Shown one piece after another: positions 55,560-64,000 of a DNA stretch of 64,000 nucleotides. Position 1 is the stretch's first letter; each line of letters starts with the position of its first letter. The stretch lies in the NCBI GenBank assembly GCA_025531455.1, contig JAMYHL010000006.1:372001-436000 (forward strand). The letters run 5' to 3'. The notes under the pieces were generated by a model. That model was not told the DNA's origin. It made no database searches and worked only from the letters and a program-made list of their open reading frames with translations. Source of the stretch: Apiotrichum sp. Y4204 (taxonomy: Eukaryota; Basidiomycota; Tremellomycetes; Trichosporonales; Trichosporonaceae). The position numbers and the translations under genes were made by a program.

Positions 55560-57898
55560 AGTGGCGGGGACAAGAATGTGAATGAGGGGAAGAGCGAAGT
55601 GGTTAACGGAACTGAAAGATGTCAAGACAAGAAAAGCGGGAGGGCGAGAGGGGGAGGAGGATGCTGTGTCCGCTACGGCCGGCGAGATATAGTAGAAGCG
55701 ATGCGTGCCAAGGATATTCGAGGCCGACGTCGCGCGACGAGTGACTTCTAAAATAGAATGCGAGTGTGCACACAGAGGAGCAGGGCGAGGCAGTAAAAGG
55801 CCAAAGGAGTGCAAGTGACGAACGAGGATGTGAGTGAGAGAGGAAAGAGGGAGAGGTGTGCACACGGAAAAGGCAGGACTTTTTGTTACGCACACATTGC
55901 CATACCTCCTACTTTTGCTGTACCTCAGACACAGACATCATCCCCGCGAGACATCCCATCGCTTATTCAAGAATACCCAGATCCCCTCTTCCATTGTCCC
56001 TGCAGCCCTCAAGCACATTCCCCTTGCCACCGTCCAGCTGGTCCACTTCTGCCGCCCATGCTGCCGTATTCTGCAAGCCCTCTGGTCCCTCGTTCGTGAC
56101 AGAACACCCTTCTAAGGGTTCCTTGTCCCAGAGTGACCTGTGTCCCCGGGTCCCCGGCCCAGCCACTGGCGCGCGTCGTGCGTCTTGATCCCTGGCAGAC
56201 AGGCTGCGGCTGAGTTGCAACTGTCCATCGTGGCTACCAAAGCCCCTGAACGCGGCCTCCTAGACACCGGTGCAGCTTGCTGGAAAGGAGCTTTGTCCGT
56301 ACCATTGCACTGGCCTGGCCGCGAATAGCACGAATACTATTCGATCATTCGCCGATGGCGGCCACGCGGATATCAGCGGACGGGATGCTGCGTGCTGTGC
56401 CGCAGCGGACCGCTTTGCGATACAGCCTCGGCCACAAACGTGCAGGGCGTAGCATTGTGGCTAGGGGTTCTCCTGCACCAGCACGCGCAGCACAACTAGC
56501 GCGTCAGCTGTCCGCATTACCAGCCTACAGCGGCACCAGCTAGACTCTGGCGCCTGTGGCACGGCGCTTATGACAGTTGCGCCGAGCAGAGTTGCAGATA
56601 CCAAGGGGCAATAGTGCAGCACTGGAGACTTTGTTTTTAATTTATGTGCAGGCAGGGTGCGCCGTGTAGATCCCATCACTCAGGCCCGGCAGGCCCCACA
56701 TTGGCCAGGCCCATGGCCGGCCCATGTGTCCCCAAGGCCAGCGGCTCAGCGGAACGCCCGAAGGATGCTGCGAGACGGCGAAACTAGCCGTACAACATAT
56801 CTCTGGACATCTGCTGACCAGGACCCACTATGCCAGGAGCCAGGGACGATCGACAAGACCCAGAAAGGAAGTGGTCTCCCAAAGCATGGTCAAATCTGAT
56901 TCTGCTCATTGGGCAGCGGGGACAGAAACGGATAGCCCGTGCGCAGCGCCACTCCAGCGCCACAGCACTGCCTCTACCAGACTGGAATCGCGCCACCGTA
57001 ACTCGCGTATGGCGCGTATGGCGCGTATGGCGCGTATGGTCCCCGATCTTGACCATGTGTGTGTCGCGCTGAAACGAGGTGCACATGGTCAACTCGTAAC
57101 ACCAAGTACCCACAATTCCCTTATAGCCCACGATATCACCTCCCTCGGAAGCCAGCAGCATTCGCTTCATAATAGCTCCCAGAGGGTAAAGCTGTCACTT
57201 TAGTCCTGCAATCCTACTAGCTGTTGGATCTTTGGAGCTTTGAAGCTTCTCATGATCTTTCATCACAGCCAGAGTGCTGATCCCGCTTCATCAATGCTGA
57301 TTCTTTTGGCATGGACTTCAGAGGATCGAAGATCTCGTTCCCGATCGGCATGAGCTAGAACCTAAAACGAGGAGTGGGTCTTTACGTGATCCAGAGCTAA
57401 TCTGGACATCCGCGGGCTGCCAAATGCAACCAATGCACAGTGCTTGCGGACCTGCGGACATTAACCCCCGTCCGCGTCCGCAATTGGATTCGTTTTAGCG
57501 GCTGCCCGTGGTATGATCTGCAACTGAGCTTTCGTCGACGTCTCCTCATCCACTTTTCCGTTTCAAGTAGGAGATGCGTAGAGTAGAACCACAAAGGCCA
57601 TACACTGTCTCTGGACTCGGACGGCAATCGCTGGCAACTGGAACGATATAACGATACAATACTCCTGGGGGGCTGCAGACAAAACGCGCTATGACCGCAT
57701 TGGGGCCCCGGTAAAATAACCCCGAAATACCGTCCTGTGTGGCGCGTTTGGTGCAATGGCGCAGATCAGAGTGCAACAACCAGCTTGACCATTCGAGATG
57801 AGCATGACCTTGGCATGCGGCCAGAGCTATTTGGTTCTCGAAGAACACACACGTTCAGATCTAAAGCATTGCATCACCACCCACATCACTCGCCCACC
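55560..57898. other. 2.3-kb gene-poor spacer
   Basis: No supported gene. A 4-copy 9-bp tandem repeat is at 57004-57039. Overlapping ORFs at 55809-56188 on three frames have no family resemblance. Confidence 0.4.
57004..57039. repeat. Four tandem copies of CGCGTATGG
   Basis: Perfect 9-bp unit repeated four times (CGCGTATGG), non-coding in this model. Confidence 0.95.
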
Positions 57899-58992
57899 AT
57901 GTCCATCGACCAGATCGCGCAGCAGGTGAGCAATTCACGCGCGTAACGGGACGACGAAAAGCGCAGTTACTCGAAGCGAGGCGAGCTGAGAATAACGCTG
58001 ACAACAGTTCACCGGTACGCGATAACGTCTTCCCACGGCGCCGGACGCCGACACGCGCCGCGCCACATGGATCGACACTGACCCCCAGACTACTACTACC
58101 AGACATTCGACGCGGACCGCGCGGGGCTGGCCCCGCTCTACGTGCGTGTCGGGGGCTGCGGGGGCGCTTGCTGAGCTCGCATCGCGAAGCACAGAGAAGC
58201 AACGGGGAGAGTCCGGACACATGTGGTTTGGGCGCTCTCCGCTCTCCCGCAACTCGCGTCGGCTTACAGAATAACTTACTGACGCCGCAGCGCGATACGT
58301 CGATGCTTACCTGGGAGAACCAGCAGATCCTTGGCACCGCATCAATCATTGAGAAGCTCCAGGTGCGTTTGGCATGGCCGGACGTTGGATCAGAGAAACA
58401 TTGAGCAGGAGAAGAGGTTGAGCTTGCGCTCGGGCGCGTGCTTCTAGTGCAGCACGGAAGCCAATTGGCGCATGACTGCACTTTGCGCACACCTGGCTCC
58501 GGGCTCCATCGGCTCCGCTCGCTTCCTGCCATCGCCTTTCGGCGCTGTGCTCTCATCAGCGCACAATTACTCACACGCAGGGCCTTCCCTTCACACGCGT
58601 GGTCCACAAGGTCGTGACGCGTGACGCGCAGCCGGCGTCCGCGACCGTCGCATCTATCCTCGTCCTCGTCACTGGCCAGTTGATTGTTGACGACGGATCC
58701 AACATCCTCCAGTTCTCGCAGATGTTCCACGTGAGTGCACTCATGAAGCGCGCAGGAGTGCGTTCTGCAGGAGCGGGGCATTACAGGTGGTTGTCTAACT
58801 ACATCTGCCTACCCGCCCTGATGAGCGATTGTCTCCCGCGCCAGTACTTATCCTGAGCACTCACTAACATGCAGCTCGTTCCTGACGGAGGTAGCTACTT
58901 TGTGTACGTCCTGATCTCGCGGCTCTTCGCTTCAGACTCTCAGACTAACACCTTCCAGCCAGAACGACGTGTTCCGCCTTGTGTACGGATAG
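57899..58992 (+). CDS. NTF2: Nuclear transport factor 2
   Basis: Carries Ran-GDP into the nucleus through FG-repeat pores. Seven exons: 57899-57925, 58008-58014, 58089-58141, 58291-58362, 58581-58730, 58875-58903 and 58959-58992. The second is a 7-nt microexon (TTCACCG). Introns are 82, 74, 149, 218, 144 and 55 nt. The product is 123 aa, one or two residues from yeast Ntf2. The joined sequence shows QQFTDYYYQTFDADRAGLAPLY, SMLTWENQQILGTASIIEKL, VVTRDAQPAS, GQLIVDDGSN, FSQMFHLVPDGGSYFV and FRLVYG, all strong family matches in order. Without the microexon the frame and the FT residues of the first helix are lost. Confidence 0.95.
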
Positions 58993-59289
58993 ACTCCCAC
59001 ATAACCCTAGAGGCGGGCGATGAGAGACGTAGACTTATGTTGACGGCCGGCGCAGAGCAGCAGCACCTTGGGTGGCGGCGGTGGTTAATTCATGCACGAT
59101 ATACCATTTCCCCTGCGGCAAAGCAGTGGCCGAGCCTTTCGACATTAGTGGAGCGCGCCGTTCATCCGAGCATCAGTCTCTTTGAAGCACCATATCTTTC
59201 CCTTCTCCCGGCCGCTACACAATCTCGTCTAAATCTAGTTGCATAGTACACGACAATTAGCGCAGCTTGCGCGCAATACACGTCCCTTT

Positions 59290-60093
59290 CTACTCGTCAT
59301 GCACGCCGCTTTCGCGGTCACTGCGCCACTGGCGGGCCCACGCCGCGATGCGGCCAACATTGTCCTCGACCTCGTTGTCGCCCCCCGAGCCGTCGCTCTG
59401 CAGCTCGACAATAATCTCCTCGTCATAGCTTTCGCGCGTCTCGGTCAGGCATGTGAGCATGATCTCGGCGGTGATGTTCTCCGTGATCTTGTTCTCCGGG
59501 TAGTTTCTATTGTCAGCGAGTGTGCTAAAATGGCGAGTACCGGCTGGGGGAAGGAACTCAACAGCTTCGACGCGCGAGTCGCACCAGATCGCAAAAGAAA
59601 GGTGATCTGGAAACTGCACTCTACCTAAAACACTCACCGGGCAGTCAGCCGCTCGTGGAGTACCGTGTTGTCACAGCGGAACACGACCGCAAGGTCAATC
59701 CAGCGCTCGGGGAAGAGGGAGGGGTCGTGGTGATCGAGGATAAAGCCTGGCGTCAGAGAAATGCAGGAAGGGTGGGGGCGATGCAGAGATGGGAATCGGC
59801 GTTAAACATCTCCTCACACTCCACGTACCATGCTCAGCCGGCCCGTCGCGCGGGTTCACTACCTCCTCGAGGTAATCCAGCAGCCGGTCCTCGTCGACAA
59901 TGTAGCTCTGCCACTCGTCGTCCCATCCCTCGTGGAAGCCGTGCTCCTTGACGATATCGCCAATGTTGAGGTGCACGAGCGGCGCGTCCGCGTCCGCCTC
60001 GGCGGCGAGCACCTGCGAGTGCAGCGTCTTGCCCGTCCCCGGCGTTCCGGTCAGCAGGATAATCGGGTGCCGACGCGGGTGGTGTGTTGTCAT
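59290..60093 (-). CDS. FAP7: Adenylate kinase isoenzyme 6 / Fap7
   Basis: Nuclear nucleoside monophosphate kinase and ATPase needed for the last cleavage of 20S pre-rRNA to 18S rRNA, working with Rps14. Exons 59829-60093, 59638-59746 and 59290-59506, introns 82 and 131 nt, give 196 aa (yeast Fap7 is about the same). The P-loop LLTGTPGTGKT is at residues about 13-23, followed by HLNIGDIVKEHGFHEGWDDEW, the conserved DYLEEVV segment, EHGFILDHHDPSLFPERWIDLAVVFR and the NMP-kinase lid region RLTARNYPENKITENITAEIM. The C-terminus (WARQWRSDRES) matches the family. It is tandem with BUD22 on the same strand, 187 bp apart; both serve 40S ribosome assembly. Confidence 0.94.
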
Positions 60094-60280
60094 TGTGGGT
60101 GAGTGATGGAGCAGAGATCGCACTGAGTCTGAGAACTGGTCACTTGTTGTGGCTGTCGTTGTTGGGCTCGAGCGGCTTTCAACTTTTAGGTGGCGACTGC
60201 GGGAGCAAATCACATGATGGATATACGGATATAAGATAACACTGCCAAGTCTATAAATGCATTTCCGTTCTCCAGGCATG

Positions 60281-62160
60281 CTAGTCGAACACAATCTTGG
60301 TCGCCTTGGGCGCGTCCTTGATGGCCATTTCGCGCGCCTTGCGAGCCCGCGCCGCCTCCCACGAGGGATGCACCTTGTCGCCCGTCTTGGCTGGCGGTGC
60401 AGACGGAGCCGATGCGGCTGGTCTCGGTGCCGCCGATGCAGCAACGCGAGCCGGAGCCCTGGACGCGGGAGGCGGCGGCGCGGTTTCGGAGCTCGGTTCG
60501 GCCCCTTCCGCTCCCCGGCGTGCGCCCCAGCCGCCGTCGCGCACCTGGCCTTGCGGGCCGCGAACCTCCGCCTCGCGCGCCTTGACGACATGCTTTGCGT
60601 TTTTGCCGTACTTTTTCTCCCAGATCCTGCTGTCAGAGCCTGCTCTACACGTATGACTCACGCTTGGCGCGCACGCTGGCCGCGGCGGTTCTTGCGCGGC
60701 GGCGCCTTGCTCCCGATCGTGCCTGTCGGGTCAAAGTCCATGTCTGGGTCCGAGTCGCTGTCGCCGGCCGTGAAGCCCGCCGCGAGTGACGGGAGGAACA
60801 TGGACGAGCCCGTCGCCTTCGGAGGTACCTTCTCGGCCTTCTTGGGCTTCCTGTCTTCCATGACCTCCTTCTTGTCTTCCTTCTTGACTTCCTTAGTTGG
60901 CTTGGCCCTTTTGGGCGGCGGTGCGTCGTCCGAAGAGGGTGGCGCAGCGATGGACTCGTCCGAGTCAGACGGGGGCGCAATGTCGTATCCCTCGCCGTCG
61001 ACAGTTCCCGACTCCCACCCGTCATCCTCTCCTTCCTCGCCGTCGAGGTCACCTGACTCCCACCCAGCCTCGTCCGCCGCCTTGTCCTGCATGACGACCT
61101 CGTCGTCGCTCTGGAGTGCGAGCACGGGCTCCTCGTCGCCGGACTCGGCGTCGCCCATGCTTCCCTCGTCCTCCGACTCAGACTCCTCGTACCGCCGCTT
61201 CTTCTTGGGCTCGGCCTTTGCTCCAAAGATCAACGTCGCTCCGGGCTCAGCGAGGATCCATGCCAGTGTCGGCTTGACGGCGTCCGCGACGTGCTTCGCG
61301 CTGCAGAGGCGGTTCTCGACCTTAGCGATCACTTCGGGCGAGGTGGACGACGATGCGGCGACAGACGGAGTCTGAGGAAGTGCGGAGGTCACGGCATCAG
61401 GGAGGCCAGCGTGCTTGAACACATGGTGCTTCCTCAGCTTCTGTCGCAAGTGCGTGGTCGCCACCGCATTCAGCTGGATAACCTGGTGGGTTAGAAAGAT
61501 TCCGATAACGTACTTACAGATAGAAACTTCAGCTGAGTCTCAAGCTCCGCGACCTCAGAAGTATTGCCCTTGGTCCTGTGGGTTAGCTTGCTTACAGGGT
61601 ACAGCTCACTTGAGGAAACGGATCTTCTTGATCAGCCGCATGGTCTCCTCGCGCTTCGCCTGCTTGAACACTGGGTGCAGCTTCTTGAGTGCCGTGGGCT
61701 GGAGTCAGTGGATGCGATAGGGGGGAGCATCCTCAGAATACTCACAATACGCTCAGCGACCTTCGCAACGTCGACACCCTCGGCTTTCTTCTCTTCCTTG
61801 CCCGCGTCGCCAGCTGCCGACGCCGCCGCACCCTCAGCTTCCAGTCGCCGCTACATGTCAGCCAAGCACACTACCGCTACATACTTGGATAGCAAGCCGT
61901 TTCGCCTCCTCACGCATCTTTCCCGTCCGCTTACGTTTCTTGCTCGGCGGCGCTTCACCATCCGCCGGCTCAGCACCCGCCTCCTCGCCGTCCTCCGCGA
62001 CGACCCGCTCGTCAACAACCACCGGCGCCTCCTCGTTCTCCGCCTCGACAGGCGCCTCCTCGATCTGCTCGCCCCTCTCAGCTGCAGCTGCCGCAGCAAT
62101 CGCCGCGCGCTTCGCCTCCTCGCGCTGCTTTCCGGACCGTTTCCGCTTCGCCTCGGGCAT
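60281..62160 (-). CDS. BUD22: Bud22/SRFBP1-family rRNA-processing protein
   Basis: Nucleolar factor for early 40S ribosome biogenesis. Six exons: 61885-62160, 61746-61850, 61610-61698, 61518-61575, 60662-61482 and 60281-60629. Introns are 34, 47, 34, 35 and 32 nt. The product is 565 aa. The N-terminal 90 residues are basic with nuclear-localisation-like clusters (KRKRSGK, SKKRKRTGK). Next comes the family helical region: AKVAERIPTALKKLHPVFKQAKREE, RLIKKIRFLK, LETQLKFLSVIQLNAVA and LRKHHVFKHAGLPDAV. The middle is acidic (SESEDEGSMGDAESGDEE). The C-terminus has the Bud22 signature HPSWEAARARKAREM and ends KIVFD. Tandem with FAP7. Confidence 0.9.
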
Positions 62161-62666
62161 GCTGTTGGTGGTTATGGTGGTGTGTGTGACGCTGAAGTCG
62201 GCAGAGATGTGTGTGGAATGGAAATTTCATTTTCTCACGGTGGAGGCGCGTGAAAAAGAGAAGGCGCCCCCAAGGGCTCGCCAGGCATCCACCAACCGAA
62301 TCTAACTAAATCAGAGAAGCAGTTCGATCCTGTCAGAGGTCAGTGCCTTTTTGTACGCTTGAACTGCCCAGAAAGCGTTCCGTTCGGACGGGAAAAGATC
62401 GACTTAGACAAAGGTCGAGTAGACTGAGGACACACTCCAAGTTCATGGAAAAAGCACTCCGAGGGCAGCTTGAAACGCGTCTGACAGCCGTGTTTGATGT
62501 TCTTAACTAGCGCTGATGTGACACCCGTAACTCCATTCGCCACCCGCAACAATCGTCCCCGACCTCTCCCGCGACGTACCACAACCACTCTTTCGGCCCC
62601 ATCACTGTTTGCGCTACAGGATCGCTCATCTCCACCTCTTTCCTCTCCCGAAAGGCCTTCAATACA
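62161..62666. other. Spacer between BUD22 promoter and tRNA-Val
   Basis: No ORF with coding character. Confidence 0.4.
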
Positions 62667-62745
62667 GGCAATTTAGCTCAGTTGGTTAGAGCGCACGCTT
62701 CACAGAGAACGCGTGAGGTCAGCGGTTCGACCCCGCTAATAGTCA
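62667..62745 (+). tRNA. tRNA-Val (CAC), possible 5-nt intron
   Basis: D arm GCTCAGTTGGTTAGAGC, anticodon stem CACGC/GCGTG (perfect) and T arm AGCGG-TTCGACC-CCGCT are clear. Between the anticodon stem halves lie 12 nt (TTCACAGAGAAC) instead of 7. Reading TTCACA + C as the loop gives anticodon CAC and leaves a 5-nt insertion at the canonical intron position. The acceptor stem GGCAATT/AATAGTC has one A-A mismatch and one G-T pair, so it could be a degrading copy. T-run at 62775-62779 may terminate transcription. Confidence 0.75.
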
Positions 62746-63256
62746 CTGTAGGAGCCTTCGAAAGAGGGTAATACCTTTTTAAAAGACTATAATGGGGCCA
62801 GGGAAGACGGAGAGGGCCCAGCGCGCGGGGTGCGCTGGGCTCGAGGACCGAGTGACGGACTGTTTTCAGAAGTACCCTGTGCCAAGGGCAGCTGTGCCAA
62901 GGGCAGGTGGAGAGGTGACAATGGCAGAACCGTGGGATGCTTCGCCAAGCCTATCTGAACGAAGGACCCGCTGGTATTGCAAGTCATATTGGCATTGCCC
63001 GTAAGTGAGCTGCATTCCTGTATCTATCTCTCTGGCATTTGGAGGCAACAACTGCCATGAGAGAGGAGAAGGAGGAGACAGCGTGGAGAACTACCTGGCG
63101 CAGATCACTTGTCATTGAAAGGCTAGCATTGTTATCTAGACATGTGCCTCGCCCTCATATCCCTCTGAAGTAAACTCTCTTGATCGGTTTTACTTCTTAG
63201 ACCGTTTCGCAGTTGTGTTGCATTTCCTTATTGTCCAGAGTCTTCTCTTGACTTGT
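62746..63256. other. Spacer between tRNA-Val and GH5 3' end
   Basis: No gene seen. A short direct repeat (GTGCCAAGGGCAG, twice) is at 62879-62906. Confidence 0.4.
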
Positions 63257-64000
63257 TCATTGCGACTGTGATTCGTTTGTAGTTCTGCAATCCGCCGAAC
63301 GACCACGCTCGGCATCTTTCTTGAGGATGGCGTTAAGCTTGTCCGATTTGATACACTCCTCGAACTTGAAGCTGGCCGCGAGGGTGTCAAGCTCCTCCCG
63401 CGTCTTGTCCTTGAAGTACGCTGCAAACTCGTCAACAAGCGCCTCAGAAAGTAACGTCTCGCGAACGGCTCGAGAGAGATGGAACTTGGCGCCCCAGGGA
63501 TACAGCTTGTCGACTGCCGAGTTTTCCGTGAGCCACTCCTCCATCGGGGCAAAGAGCGGGTCGACGGCCTGCGTCTGCCGGTTCCACGAGTCGACTGCCA
63601 GCGCCTGATGTCAGTAGAGTCGACGGGTGCGACGCACCCTCTTTTTGGCCACAAAGGGCGCCAGCAGCTTCCGGTACGCGCTGTCCTCGCGCGGCACGAG
63701 CATGCCTTGCGCCCCCATATCCTTGTACAGCCAGATGGACCAGGATGTGGACGCAGAATCATAGTTGTCGAGCTGGGCCTGGAGGACGGCACGGCGCTGG
63801 CTGTTGACCGTCTCCCAATCGGGAACGTCATCGCTTGCTTGATGATAAATCGGACCAAACTCGCCGACTGGGGGTTAGGGTCGTAGGCTGAAAAACTCAC
63901 CCCAGGCAGGAACGTTGTGCTTCCGCATGTACTCTGTCCTCTTCTCGAACTGTCTCTTAATAGCATCCAGTTGCTCGGGTTTCCCCTCAAACGGCTCAGT
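63257..64000 (-). CDS. GH5 family glycoside hydrolase, 3' part
   Basis: The gene continues past the window edge, so the N-terminus and the acid/base residue are absent. Exons seen: 63901-64000 (partial), 63638-63867 and 63257-63604, with two 33-nt introns. They join as NVPAWVGEFGPIYHQ and FVAKKRALAVDSW. The 231 visible residues contain the GH5 nucleophile Glu in AWVGEFGP and the following WSIWLYKDMGAQGM strand typical of this fold. A helical C-terminal extension (MEEWLTENSAVDK, LSEALVDEFAAYFKD) follows. Matches basidiomycete GH5 cellulase-domain proteins; the subfamily cannot be set from the 3' part alone. Confidence 0.85.

Noticed and set aside
62776..62910. Short repeats after tRNA-Val considered as a transposon end
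   Set aside because: Only a 13-bp direct repeat; no terminal inverted repeats, target duplication or transposase.

Overview
This is a window of nuclear DNA from a GC-rich basidiomycete fungus, most likely a yeast-like Tremellomycete (Trichosporonales is my best guess, by inference only). The evidence is nearly every multi-exon gene being cut by very short GT-AG introns (many 32-50 nt) with CTAAY/CTGAY branch sites, eukaryotic tRNA genes with anticodon-loop introns, TATA boxes 50-110 bp upstream of several start codons, and fungal orthologues throughout (SEN1, COQ2, POLD4, NTF2, FAP7, BUD22, peroxisomal acyl-CoA oxidase). I rebuilt the exons by hand from splice sites and reading-frame continuity; 25 protein genes (one cut by the window edge) and 3 tRNA genes are supported.

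Layout. 0-9 kb: tRNA-Met, a peroxisomal acyl-CoA oxidase, a 4CL-like acyl-CoA ligase and an isochorismatase-type hydrolase, all on the minus strand. 9.7-16 kb: a bacterial-type 2',3'-cyclic phosphodiesterase (ThpR/LigT), tRNA-Asn, a secreted Cys-rich protein with a dibasic site, an intronless Baeyer-Villiger monooxygenase, and a repeat protein in which each Gly/Ala-rich module sits in its own exon. 19-30 kb: an LPMO-like copper protein, a small protein with PPxY motifs, a large secreted and probably GPI-anchored protein, and mitochondrial glutaryl-CoA dehydrogenase. 30-43 kb (accessory): an intracellular GH51 arabinofuranosidase divergent from a sugar transporter; then two secreted peptidoglycan-degrading enzymes of bacterial type, a GH24 lysozyme and an M15 peptidase with peptidoglycan-binding domains, divergent from a shared spacer; a multi-pass membrane protein; and a DUF2804 protein. 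43-62 kb (mostly housekeeping): POLD4, SEN1, COQ2, a surface protein, NTF2, FAP7, BUD22. The window ends with a tRNA-Val and the 3' part of a GH5 glycosidase.

Themes. (1) Lipid, branched-chain and lysine breakdown: acyl-CoA oxidase, CoA ligase, glutaryl-CoA dehydrogenase. (2) Polysaccharide use: LPMO, GH51, sugar transporter, GH5. (3) A putative antibacterial locus at 35.2-39.4 kb: GH24 lysozyme plus M15 peptidase, both with signal peptides and TATA boxes. The M15 protein carries an unusual acidic tandem-repeat propeptide. This locus is the most interesting part of the window. Several long spacers (16.0-19.0, 20.0-21.6, 22.3-24.8, 55.6-57.9 kb) show no convincing genes.
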